Shown here: piece after piece, positions 15,101 through 25,270 of the stretch | How the letters are laid out: each line of letters starts with the position of its first letter | Numbering within the stretch: position 1 is the stretch's first letter | Source of the DNA: Mimachlamys varia | Taxonomy: Eukaryota; Mollusca; Bivalvia; Pectinida; Pectinidae | Assembly (NCBI GenBank): GCA_947623455.1 | Contig: OX392529.1 | Coordinates: 2,294,001 to 2,358,000 of the forward strand | Length of the DNA: 64,000 nt | Direction: 5' to 3' | Notes under the pieces: generated by a model | Database searches by the model: none | What the model was told of the DNA's origin: nothing | What the model saw: only the letters and a program-made list of their open reading frames with translations | Program-made: the position numbers and the translations under genes

Positions 15101-15854
15101 CTAGGGGAACATTATCCTACCCTAGGAGAACATACACTGTCCTAGGGGAACATTATCCTACCCTAGTAGGACATACACTGTCCTAGGGGAACATTATCCT
15201 ACCCTAGTAGAACATACACTGTCCTAGGGGAACATTATCCTACCCTAGTAGGACATACACTGCCCTAGGGGAACATTATCCTACCCTAGTAGGACATACA
15301 CTGTCCTAGGGGAACATTATCCTACCCTAGTAGAACATACACTGTCCTAGGGGAACATTATCCTACCCTAGTAGGACATACACTGCCCTAGGGGAACATT
15401 ATCCTACCCTAGTAGGACATACACTGTCCTAGGGGAACATTATCCTACCCTAGTAGAACATACACTGTCCTAGGGGAACATTATCCTACCCTAGGAGGAC
15501 ATACACTGTCCTAGGGGAACATTATCCTACCCTAGTAGGACATGCACTGTCCTAGGGGAACATTATCCTACCCTAGTAGGACATACACTGTCCTAGGGGA
15601 ACATTATCCTACCCTAGTAGGACATACACTGTCCTAGGGGAACATTAGTCTACCCTAGTAGGACATACACTGTCCTAGGGGAATATTATCCTACCCTAGT
15701 AGGACACTGTCCTAGGGGAACATTATCCTACCCTAGGAGGACATACACTGTCCTAGGGGAATATTATCCTACCCTAGGAGAACATACACTGTCCTAGGGG
15801 AACATTATCCTACCCCAGGAGGACAAACACTGTCCTAGGGGAACATTATTTTAC
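6125..15854. repeat. 41-bp minisatellite, about 237 copies
   Basis: The unit is AGGACATACACTGTCCTAGG followed by GGAACATTATCCTACCCTAG plus one base, 41 bp, the largest array in the window. Variant units (CTAGTAGGAC or CTAGGAGGAC; TTATACTACC; TTAGTCTACC; GGATATACACT; GACATGCACTG) are ordered in repeating super-blocks. A CCCAAGTAGG marker unit occurs near 6881, 7578, 8357, 9464, 10284, 10817, 11596 and 12743. All these gaps are multiples of 41 bp (17, 19, 27, 20, 13 and 19 units), and the last is one base short of 28 units. CCTAGGG and CCCTAGG form inverted arms around a 13-nt loop. No coding potential is seen. Confidence 0.97.
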
Positions 15855-16075
15855 CGAGACATCACAATTTCAGATCATATTCATAAACAGCTTAAATATT
15901 CAGGCTTTTTATATCTCGTACAAAAATAGAAGAGGAAACAGCAATGTACAAAGACATACATATTTGACAAATTAAGAAAAAATAGAGAAATGCTGCTTTT
16001 AAAAACTTCCTAAAGATCTTACCTATCGGTGCTGGGTCAAATACAATCAGAGACAAAATGCACTCAAAAACACTC
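15855..16075. other. unique spacer
   Basis: Single-copy AT-rich sequence. A 71-codon minus-strand frame crosses it but has no domain or coding character that I recognise. Confidence 0.5.
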
Positions 16076-17130
16076 ATAGACCCATAGCCAGTACTCTTGG
16101 TGACCAACTACACTCAAAGAACATGTAGAGATACAGTACACTCTGAACAAAACACTTGGAGACCAAGTACACTTGCACTTCCAGCGGATTCAGAGACACT
16201 AAACACTCAAACATCAAGGGCACCTGGACTTCCAGTACATTTGGAGACTGAGTACACTCGGAGACCAGAACACTCGGAGACCTAGTACACTTGGAGACCA
16301 GAACACTCAAAGACTTAATACAATCAGAGACCCAGTAATCTAGGAGATTCAGAACACTCAGAGACGCAGAACACTAGGAGAATCAGAACACTCGAATATC
16401 CAGTACACTCAGAGATCCATTATACTCAGAGACTCAAGACACTTGGAGATATAATTTACTCTGAGACCCAGTTCACTAGGAGATCTAATTCATTCAGAGA
16501 CCCAGTTCACTCGGGGATCTAATTCATTCAGAGACTCAGTTCACTCGGGGATCTAATTCATTCAGAGACTCAGTTCACTCTATCTAATTCATTCAGAGAC
16601 CCAGTTCACTCGGAAATCTAAGTCACTTGCAGACTCAGTTCCCTCAGAGATCTTGTTCTCTCAGAGACCCAGTTCACTCGGAGATCAGGCATCTCGGAGA
16701 TCTAATTCACTCGGAGTCTTAGTTCATTTGAAGATCTAACTCAATCTGAGTTCCAATTCATTTGAAGATCTAATTCACTCGGAGACCCAGTTCATTTGAA
16801 GAACTAATTCACTCGGAGACCCAGTTCATTTGAAGAACCAATTCACTCGGAGACCCAGTTCATTTGAAGATCTAATTCACTTGGAGACCCAGTTCATTTG
16901 AAGATCTAATTCACTTGGAGACCCAGTTCATTTGAAGATCTAATTCACTTGGAGACCCAGTTCATTTGAAGAACCAATTCACTCGGAGACCCAGTTCATT
17001 TGAAGATCTAATTCACTTGGAGACCCAGTTCATTTGAAGATCTAATTCACTTGGAGACCCAGTTCATTTGAAGATCTAATTCACTCGGGGACCTAGTTCA
17101 TTTGAAGATCTAATTCACTAGGAGACACTC
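16076..17130. repeat. 17/34-bp degenerate minisatellite
   Basis: The left part is an irregular series of roughly 17-20-bp units such as ACACTCGGAGACC. From about 16740 it becomes a regular 34-bp dimer of ACTTGGAGACCCAGTT and CATTTGAAGATCTAATTC. The gradient from diverged to homogeneous copies suggests the dimer was amplified more recently from the older 17-mer ladder. Confidence 0.9.
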
Positions 17131-17840
17131 TGGTTTAACTAACAATACAATAAACATAAATTGATGATGATACGAAGATTACACTATGTACATACAATCA
17201 CACTAGAAAACACTACCGTAATGATACCAAGGGGCCTTTCTGTTTGTCCATCTTTAAATGCAATGTTTTCTATATAAATCCTGATAAACCTGTTAATACT
17301 TAGGCAGGCCTTGTAAGGCTTTGTCTAAGTCACCTGGCAGCATCATCAGATAGGTAGATCTGACCTTTTATAATAAACAAACAAATCTGGTCCAGTAGTT
17401 CAGCCATTCAAATGAAGATGGCCAAGGTATAGCCTACCTCACTATTAACTGACAGTAACCTTCCTATATCACCTGGTTTACAAACTCAAATTCTGGCACA
17501 AAAAATAATTGCTATGCAAAAAGCAAAGTTTGCATAAACATATTTCATAATGTATGACACAAGGGGTGTATGTCGCTGTTCAACTTTAACAATACACACT
17601 TTCACTGCTGTTACAAAGCTTTCCTACCTAATTCACCCCTGAAGACACATTGGAACTCCTGTAATTCAAAGGTTGGAATAGTTCATTATGAAATTTCAGG
17701 GGTGAATCTGATTCTCCCACAGTGTCATATAACATGTAACAGTCAGCTAGTCCATCAACCATATAAAAACATCACTCTCCAGCTATCTGTGTGTCAGTCA
17801 GTGATACTGTAGTGAAATGTTAGACAATCCTACATCTGAT
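17131..17840. other. unique intergenic or 3' flanking sequence
   Basis: Single-copy DNA beyond the calcium sensor gene's stop codon in its direction of transcription. It may include 3' UTR, but I could not pick a convincing poly(A) signal. An 80-codon plus-strand frame (17570-17812) has no recognisable domain. Confidence 0.45.
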
Positions 17841-18081
17841 GTCGGACATGTTTAAAGTCTCCGTCCTAATAGCCATCGTCTTGGATGTCGGAGATGTATG
17901 TTCACAGTCTGCATCATGTCAGACATGTTTAAATTCTCCGTCCTAATAGCCATCGTCTTGGATGTCGGAGATGTATGATCACAGTCTGCATCATGTCAGA
18001 CATGTTTAAATTCTCCGTCCTAATAGCCATCGTCTTGGATGTCGGAGATGTATGTTCACAGTCTGCATCATGTCAGACATG
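17841..18081. repeat. 77-bp tandem repeat, three copies
   Basis: The blocks begin GTCGGACATGTTTAAAG or GTCAGACATGTTTAAAT at about 17841, 17918 and 17995, with a 77-bp period and partial extension to 18081. Each contains TCCGTCCTAATAGCCATCG and GGATGTCGGAGATGTATG. The copies are nearly identical, so the duplication is recent. Confidence 0.92.
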
Positions 18082-18546
18082 CATGGAATTGTCTGCCTTT
18101 ACAGCAATTGTTATACATTCGTAGATATCTCGGAGAAAGTTCTGTCTTGAAATATCAACAATAAACATGTTTTAAAGTCCATACTGACATAGTCCTTTGG
18201 TTTTCTTCTGATAAAAGCTATCAAGTTAATTGTAAACAGACAGATTATCTCCCTTGATGAATACTTGGTTTCATAAATGATGGTCTTTTCTGAAACAAAT
18301 GGTCTCCCCAAACAAAATCTGGTTTTAAGATGAAAAGACCGATTGCCAATTCTGCAAAAAGTTTGGCTTCATCATCAACAGCGAGACTCTTCCACTGATA
18401 AAAGTTTAGTGCAGAGAGATTTTAGTTTTATCATGAACAGAGTTATCTCCCTTTAGGTATATCCTGTTCAGGAGGGTTGAACGCTGAAAGGAGCATCTGA
18501 TGATAGTTCTACTACACTGTATCACACAGTATCAATGAACACCCCG
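18082..18546. other. unique sequence beyond the calcium sensor stop
   Basis: Single-copy sequence holding two TTATCTCCCTT motifs (near 18245 and 18443), which I associate with mollusc non-coding DNA. No gene is supported. A 66-codon minus frame (18311-18111) shows no family features. Confidence 0.45.
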
Positions 18547-18858
18547 AGTATCACATAGACAGTAGTGTCTGGTTGACCTCTGGTCAGTCTAAGGATGAGG
18601 AGTGGACAAGGCCTCCACAATCCAGGTATCACATAGGCAGTAGTGTCTGATTGACCTCTGGTCAGTCTAATGATGGGGAGTGGACAAGGCCTCCACAATC
18701 CAGGTATCACATAGGCAGTAGTGTCTGGTTGACCTCTGGTCAGTCTAAGGATGAGGAGTGGACAAGGCCTCTACAATCCAGGTATCACATAGGCAGTAGT
18801 GTCTGATTGACCTCTGGTCAGTCTAATGATGAGGAGTGGACAAGGCCTCCACAATCCA
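18547..18858. repeat. 78-bp array derived from the calcium sensor gene's terminal exon
   Basis: Four copies of a 78-bp unit start near 18547, 18625, 18703 and 18781. The last copy overlaps the final coding exon. Read on the minus strand it contains CCTGGATTGTGGAGGCC, encoding the P-W-I-V-E-A end of the protein, then the stop codon and the first 3' UTR bases. The other three copies lie 3' of the stop, so they repeat coding-end sequence inside the presumed 3' UTR. The period is a multiple of three (26 codons). Confidence 0.93.
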
Positions 18859-18915
18859 GGGGTCACATTTTGACCCTTCTCTAAACTCATCCTTCGTGAG
18901 TCGGCCATCATGATT
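18823..18915 (-). CDS. calcium sensor terminal coding exon (EF4 and C-terminus)
   Basis: 93 nt including TAG at 18825-18823. The acceptor is CCTGTTTGCAG. It encodes [19 protein letters not shown], then [11 protein letters not shown]. The F-x-EGSK-x-DP-x-IV-x-ALS pattern is typical of the frequenin branch. From about 18858 down, the exon lies inside a 78-bp tandem array, so the final 11-12 codons and the stop are part of the repeat unit. Confidence 0.92.
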   Translation of the reverse strand, partial: NHDGRLTKDEFREGSKCDPWIVEALSTPHH

Positions 18916-21900
18916 CTGCAAACAGGAACACAGTGTTCAGAGAATATTTTTCTGGCAACAAATAGATTTTGAAAACTTTACAAACTAGAAACATCAAAAT
19001 TTTGGCAAGACTTGTCCAAATTTCTATTTCATGTACATAATCGAAGAAATGTTAATTATTTTAAAAGATTCTTTTGACATTAACAAATATCACCAATAAG
19101 AAATGAAGTTCCTTGTGTGTTCTGTTAAAGCTGTACCAGTTATACACCAATGGTCTCACCAACATTACACTACCCCCTGTTACTGACCGTGTCCATTTAG
19201 ACCAATGGTCTCACCAACATTACACTACCCCCTGTTACTGACCGTGTCCATTTAGACCAATGGTCTCACCAACATTACACTACCCCCTGTTACTGACCAT
19301 GTCCATTTAGACCAATGGTCTCACCAACATGACACTGCCCCCTGTTACTGACCGTGTCCATCTGAGAGAAGATCTTCTCCACACGTTTCTGGGGGGTGTC
19401 CTCATCCTTGGGCAGATCCAGCAGGTTTCCCACCATACTGTAGATTGCATCCACAATGTTGATCATCTCCTCCTTAGTGATGTAGCCGTCATTGTCAAGG
19501 TCATACAGACTGAATGCCCCTGTAAAGGTGAAGGTCACAGTCTAACTAACAAATTTCTAATAAATATACTTTTATAAGTGCTTTTGCTAGATAGTTTTCA
19601 CATGAGTAAATTACACTGTGTACATTGCTGACATAATTACAGTGGACCCGCGATAATCCGGACACCTTCATGCCCAGTCCAAACCGCCCAGATTACAAGT
19701 TTTCCGGACTGCCGAATTTTGTTTGCCAGGTCAAAAAAAATTGTCGTGCAAGAGTTATTTCCCTTGACTATATACACTGCAAGATGTTTAAATAACATTA
19801 CATCAATAAAGTTGGGTCTTTTGGTAAATATAAATATTTACATGTTTTCTAATATAGCCATATTCTGTACAACTATTGACACAGGTGACTTGCCCCGACA
19901 TTTTTCTCTCTGTGTGGATGAAAAATTTGTCCGGATTAGTGCTGGAATTTTGGTAATGGAAAGTATGTTCCGTTCCCAAAATGGAGTTCCAGAAATGGAA
20001 TCCAAATTTCCGGATTGATGAGTACAAATAACGTGACAGAAATCCTGTACAGATGAAACAGCCGTCTAGTAGGATTGAGTACTTACAGTCGAGCTTCTCG
20101 TCCAGAGATCCTCGCGAGGTGATGGACAAAGCACAGATAAACTCTTTAAAGGATATGTAGCCATCCTAAACAGAAAAGGTTAAACCAATTGAACAGGTTC
20201 TATAAAGGATATGTAGCCATCCTAAACAGAAAAGGTTAAACCAATTGAACAGGTTCTATAAAGGGTATGTAGCCATCCTAAACAGAAAAGGTTAAACCAA
20301 TTGAACAGGTTCTATAAAGGATATGTAGCCATCCTAAACAGAAAAGGTTAAACCAATTGAACAGGTTCTATAAAGGGTATGTAGCCATCCTAAACAGAAA
20401 AGGTTAAACCAATTGAACAGGTTCTATAAAGGATATGTAGCCATCCTAAACAGAAAAGGTTAAACCAATTGAACAGGTTCTATATAGGATACGTAGCCAT
20501 CCTAAACAGAAAAGGTTAATACGAACTAAACAGGTTCTATAAAGGATATGTAGCCATCCTTAACAGAAAAGGTTAAACGAATTGAACAGGTTCTATAAAG
20601 GATGTGTAGCCATCCTAAACAGAAAAGGTTAAACGAACTGAACAGGTTCTATAAAGGATATGTAGCCATCCTAAACAGAAAAGGTTAAACGAACTGAACA
20701 GGTTCTATAAAGGGTATGTAGCCATCCTAAACAGAAAAGGTTAAACCAATTGAACAGGTTCTATAAAGGGTATGTAGCCATCCTAAACAGAAAAGGTTAA
20801 ACCAATTGAACAGGTTCTATAAAGGATATGTTGCCATCCTAAACAGAAAAGGTTAAACGAACTGAACAGGTTCTATAAAGGATATGTTGCCATTCCAAAC
20901 AGAAAAGGTTAAACCAATTGAACAGGTTCTATAAAGGGTATGTAGCCATCCTAAACAGAAAAGGTTAATACGAACTGAACAGGTTCTATAAAGGATTTGT
21001 AGCCATCCTAAACAGAAACGGTTCATACGAATTGAACAGGTTCTATAAAGGATATGTAGCCATCCTAAACAGAAAAGGTTAAACCAATTGAACAGGTTCT
21101 ATAAAGGATATGTTGCCATCCTTAACAGAAAAGGTTAAACGAATTGAACAGGTTCTATAAAGGATATGTAGCCATCCTAAACAAAAAAGGTTAAACGAAC
21201 TGAACAGGTTCTATAAAGGGTATGTAGCCATCCTAAACAGAAAAGGTTAAACCAATTGAACAGGTTCTATAAAGGATATGTAGCCATCCTAAAAGAAAAG
21301 GTTAAACCAATTGAACAGGTTCTATAAAGGATATGTAGCCATCCTAAACAGAAAAGGTTAAACGAACTGAACAGGTTCTATAAAGGATATGTAGCCATCC
21401 TAAACAGAAAAGGTTAAACGAACTGAACAGGTTCTATAAAGGATATGTAGCCATCCTAAACAGAAAAGATTAAACGAATTGAACAGGTTCCATAAAGGGT
21501 ATGTAGCCATCCTAAACAGAAAAGGTTAATACGAACTGAACAGATTCTATAAAGGATATGTAGCCATCCTAAACAGAAAAGGTTAATACGAACTGAACAG
21601 GTTCTATTAAGGATATGTAGCCATCCTAATCAGAAAAGGTTCATATGAAATGAACAGGTTCTATAAAGGATATGTAGCCATCCTAAACAGAAAAGGTTCA
21701 TACCAATTGAACAGGTTCTATAAAGGATATGTAGCCATCCTAAACAGAAAAGGTTCATACGAACTGAACAGGTTCTATAAAGGATATGTAGCCATCCTAA
21801 ACAGAAACGGTTCATACGAATTGAACAGATTCTATAAAGGGTATGTAGCCATCCTAAACAGAAAAGGTTAAACGAACTGAACAGGTTCTATAAAGGATAT

Positions 21901-24900
21901 GTAGCCATCCTAGATAGAAAAGGTTCATACCAATTGAACAGGTTCTATAAAGGATATGTATCCATCCTAAACAGAAAAGGTTAAACGAACTGAACAGGTT
22001 CTATAAAGGGTATGCAGCCATCCTAAACAGAAAAGGTTAATACCAATTGAACAGGTTCTATAAAGGGTATGTATCCATCCTAAATAGAAAAGGTTAAAAA
22101 AATTGAACAGGTTCTATAAAGGATATGTAGCCATCCTAAACAGAAAAGGTTCATACTAATTGAACAGGTTCTATAAAGGATATGTAGCCATCCTAATCAG
22201 AAAAGGTTAATACGAACTGAACAGGTTCTATAAAGGATATGTAGCCATCCTTAACAGAAAAGGTTAAACCAATTGAACAGGTTCTATAAAGGATATGTAG
22301 CCATCCTAAACAGAAAAGGTTAAACGAACTGAACAGGTTCTATAAAGGATATGTAGCCATCCTAAACAGAAAAGGTTAAACGAACTGAACAGGTTCTATA
22401 AAGGGTATGTAGCCATCCTAAACAGAAAAGGTTAATACCAATTGAACAGGTTCTATAAAGGATATGTAGCCATCCTAAATAGAAAAGGTTAAACCAATTG
22501 AACAGGTTCTATAAAGGATATGTAGCCATCCTAAACAGAAAAGGTTAAACCAATTGAACAGGTTCTATAAAGGATATGTAGCCATCCTAAACAGAAAAGG
22601 TTAAACCAATTGAACAGGTTCTATAAAGGATATGTTGCCATCCCAAACAGAAAAGGTTAAACGAACTGAACAGGTTCTATAAAGGATATGTAACCATCCT
22701 AAACAGAAAAGGTTAAACCAATTGAACAGGTTCTATAAAGGGTATGTAGCCATCCTAAACAGAAAAGGTTCATACCAATTGAACAGGTTCTATAAAGGAT
22801 ATGCAGCCATCCTAAACAAAAAAGGTTAAACGAACTGAACAGGTTCTATAAAGGATATGTAGCCATCCTAAACATAAAAGGTTAATACCAATTGAACAGG
22901 TTCTATAAAGGATATGTAGCCATCCTAAACATAAAAGGTTAATACCAATTGAACAGGTTCTATAAAGGATATGTAGCCATCCTAAACAGAAAAGGTTAAT
23001 ACGAACTGAACAGGTTCTATAAAGGGTATGTAGCCATCCTAATCAGAAAAGGTTAATACGAACTGAACAGCTTCTATAAAGGATATGTAGCCATCCTAAA
23101 CAAAAAAGGTTAAACGAACTGAACAGGTTCTATAAAGGATATGTAGCCATCCTAAACAAAAAAGGTTAAACGAACTGAACAGGTTCTATAAAGGATATGT
23201 AGCCATCCTAAACAGAAAAGGTTAAACGAACTGAACAGGTTCTATAAAGGGTATGTAGCCATCCTAAACAGAAAAGGTTGAACGAACTGAACAGGTTCTA
23301 TAAAGGATATGTAGCCATCCTTAACAGAAAAGGTTAAACGAACTGAACAGGTTCTATAAAGGATATGTAGCCATCCTAAACAGAAAAGGTTAAACGAACT
23401 GAACAGGTTCTATAAAGGATATGTAGCCATCCTTAACAGAAAAGGTTAAACCAATTGAACAGGTTCTATAAAGGATATGCAGCCATCCTAAACAAAAAAG
23501 GTTAAACGAACTGAACAGGTTCTATAAAGGATATGTAGCCATCCTAAACAAAAAAGGTTAAACCAATTGAACAGGTTCTATAAAGGATATGTAGCCATCC
23601 TAATCAGAAAAGGTTAATACGAACTGAACAGGTTCTATAAAGGATATGTAGCCATCCTAAACAGAAAAGGTTCATACCAATTGAACAGGTTCTATAAAGG
23701 ATATGTAGCCATCCTAAACAGAAAAGGTTAAACCAATTGAACAGGTTCTATAAAGGGTATGTAGCCATCCTAAACAGAAAAGGTTAAACCAATTGAACAG
23801 GTTCTATAAAGGATATGTAGCCATCCTAATCAGAAAAGGTTAATACGAACTGAACAGGTTCTATAAAGGATATGTAGCCATCCTAATCAGAAAAGTTTCA
23901 TACGAAATGAACAGGTTCTATAAAGGATATGTAGCCATCCTAAACAGAAAAGGTTAAACCAATTGAACAGGTTCTATAAAGGGTATGTAGCCATCCTAAA
24001 CTGAAAAGGTTAATACGAACTGAACAGGTTCTATAAAGGATATGTAGCCATCCTAAACAGAAAAGGTTCATACAAATTGAACAGGTTCTATAAAGGATAT
24101 GTAGCCATCCTAATCAGAAAAGGTTAATACGAACTGAACAGGTTCTATAAAGGATATGTAGCTATCCTAATCAGAAAAGGTTCATACGAAATGAACAGGT
24201 TCTATAAAGGATATGTAGCCATCCTAATCAGAAAAGGTTCATACGAACTGAACAGGCTCTATAAAGGATATGTAGCCATCCTAAATAGAAAAAGGTTCAT
24301 ACCAATTGAACAGGTTCTATAAAGGATATGTAGCCATCCTTAAACAGAAAAGGTTCATACGAACTGAACAGGTTCTATAAAGGATATGTAGCCATCCTAA
24401 ACAGAAAAGGTTCATACCAATTGAACAGGTTCTATAAAGGGTATGTAGCCATCCTAAACAGAAAAGGTTGAACGAACTAAACAGGTTCTATAAAGGGTAT
24501 GTAGCCATCCTAAACAGAAAAGGTTGAACGAACTGAACAGGTTCTATAAAGGATATGTAGCCATCCTAAACAGAAAAGGTTCATACCAATTGAACAGGTT
24601 CTATAAAGGGTAAATATCAGTACTGCTTTCAGTTGTTATTCATAGGCAATGACAGTTTAAAGTATGGGTTGTATATAGTATTTAGGCAATGACAGTTTAA
24701 ATAATGGGTTGTATATAGTATTTAGGCAATGACAGTTTAAATAATGGGTTGTATATAGTATTTAGGCAATGACAGTTTAAAGTATGGGTTGTATATAGTA
24801 TATAGGCAATGACAGTTTAAAGTATGGGTTGTATATAGTATATAGGCAAGGGCAGTTTAAAGTATGGGTTGTATATAGTATTTAGGCAATGACAGTTTAA

Positions 24901-25253
24901 AGTATGGGTTGTATATAGTATTTAGGCAATGACAGTTTAAAGATAGGCAATGACAGTTTAAAGAATGGGTTGTATATAGTATATAGGCAATGACAGTTTA
25001 AAGTATGGGTTGTATATAGTATATAGGCAATGACAGTTTAAAGTATGGGTTGTATATAGTATATAGGCATTGACAGTTTAAAGTATGGGTTGTATATAGT
25101 ATATAGGCAATGACAGTTTAAAGTATGGGTTGTATATAGTATATAGGAATTAATAACCGTTACCTTGTTGGCATCAAATACATTGAAGACAAAACTTGCA
25201 AATTTACTGGGGTCACCATTAGGAAAGAATTGCTGGTAAATTGTCTGAAACTC
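18823..25253 (-). CDS. neuronal calcium sensor protein, 3' part of gene (four exons)
   Basis: EF-hand calcium sensor of the NCS-1/frequenin and recoverin family, which couples Ca2+ to effectors such as channels, kinases and GPCR regulators at membranes in neurons. Exons join(25253-25164, 20165-20087, 19519-19353, 18915-18823) splice in frame with GT/AG sites into 142 residues plus a stop. Three complete EF loops are visible: [24 protein letters not shown] and [12 protein letters not shown], each with D1, D/N3, D5, G6 and E12. The family hallmarks [14 protein letters not shown] and FVFNVFD lie just before EF2. NCS-1 is about 190 residues, so about 47 N-terminal residues (myristoylation site, degenerate EF1) are missing; I found no exon for them. 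The tail ends ALSTPHH rather than the NCS-1 tail, so the exact paralogue is open. Introns are 4998, 567 and 437 bp; the longest is almost wholly minisatellite. Confidence 0.93.
18916..19145. other. non-repetitive part of calcium sensor intron 3
   Basis: Intronic sequence between the terminal exon acceptor and the 55-bp array. It includes the polypyrimidine acceptor tract near 18916-18935 on the minus strand. No other feature is seen. Confidence 0.6.
19146..19365. repeat. 55-bp array carrying the exon C splice donor
   Basis: Four copies start near 19146, 19201, 19256 and 19311. On the minus strand each contains ATGGACACGGTCAGTAACAG (one copy reads ACATGGTCAGT), i.e. the last nine exon bases plus the 5' splice site. 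The copy overlapping the exon end is the real donor. The other three lie downstream within the intron as extra donor-like sites. Confidence 0.92.
19353..19519 (-). CDS. calcium sensor exon C (EF3 and linker)
   Basis: 167 nt. The acceptor is CACCTTTACAG and the donor is ATGGACACG|GTCAGTAAC. It encodes [19 protein letters not shown] (the W spans the junction), then a helix and linker ending KIFSQMDT, the first two residues of the EF4 loop. The linker [18 protein letters not shown] matches the conserved family pattern (NCS-1 has a similar acidic E-x-x-TP-x-KRV stretch). The donor sequence is tandemly repeated downstream in the intron. Confidence 0.94.
19640..19946. mobile_element. possible degenerate pogo/Tigger-like MITE
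   Basis: CAGTGGACCCGCGATAATCC starts right after a TA dinucleotide and resembles pogo/Tigger-class terminal repeats. GTCCGGATTAGTGCTGGA at about 19929-19946 is a partial inverted counterpart. Related TTCCGGACT and TTCCGGATT pieces occur inside and just beyond. There is no transposase. The element lies in the intron between exons B and C. The right end is decayed, so both family and boundary are tentative. Confidence 0.4.
20087..20165 (-). CDS. calcium sensor exon B (rest of EF2)
   Basis: 79 nt starting GATGGCTACATATCC and ending CTCGACT before GTAAGTACT, a near-perfect donor. It encodes DGYISFKEF, then [17 protein letters not shown], and supplies the first base of a Trp codon completed by the next exon. 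The acceptor is CTGTTTAG. The acceptor and at least the first 15 exon bases are also the core of the 56-bp array immediately upstream. This copy is chosen as the real exon because only it continues into conserved coding sequence and a donor. Confidence 0.94.
20166..24612. repeat. 56-bp array of a 3' splice site plus exon start, about 80 copies
   Basis: Read on the minus strand, the unit contains AACCTTTTCTGTTTAG followed by GATGGCTACATATCC, then TTTATAGAACC. This is the polypyrimidine tract, the AG acceptor and at least the first 15 bases of exon B. The period is 56 bp and the array fills about 4.45 kb of the intron right up to the true exon. Variants are small (AATTGAAC or GAACTGAAC; TAAACAG, TTAACAG or TAATCAG). 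Acceptor, TTTAG and polypyrimidine tract are kept in most copies. Confidence 0.96.
24613..25150. repeat. 40-bp minisatellite, about 13 copies
   Basis: The unit is TAGGCAATGACAGTTTAAAG plus TATGGGTTGTATATAGTAT(T/A), 40 bp, with one truncated unit near 24940. It fills the rest of the long calcium sensor intron and ends about 15 bp from the exon A donor. Confidence 0.93.
25164..25253 (-). CDS. calcium sensor exon A (most 5' exon seen)
   Basis: 90 nt, 30 codons, beginning [11 protein letters not shown] and ending VFDANK inside the EF2 loop. The acceptor is GTTTCAG at 25254-25260. The donor is AAG|GTAACGG with the G of GT at 25163. Both ends are phase 0. A 40-bp array ends about 15 bp beyond the donor and a 20-bp array starts about 16-20 bp beyond the acceptor, so the exon sits as a 90-bp island between two minisatellites. 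Confidence 0.93.
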
Positions 25254-25270
25254 CTGAAACGATAGAAAGA

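Noticed and set aside
17570..17812. 80-codon plus frame beyond the calcium sensor stop
   Set aside because: No domain, no supporting signals, and opposite in sense to the likely 3' UTR.
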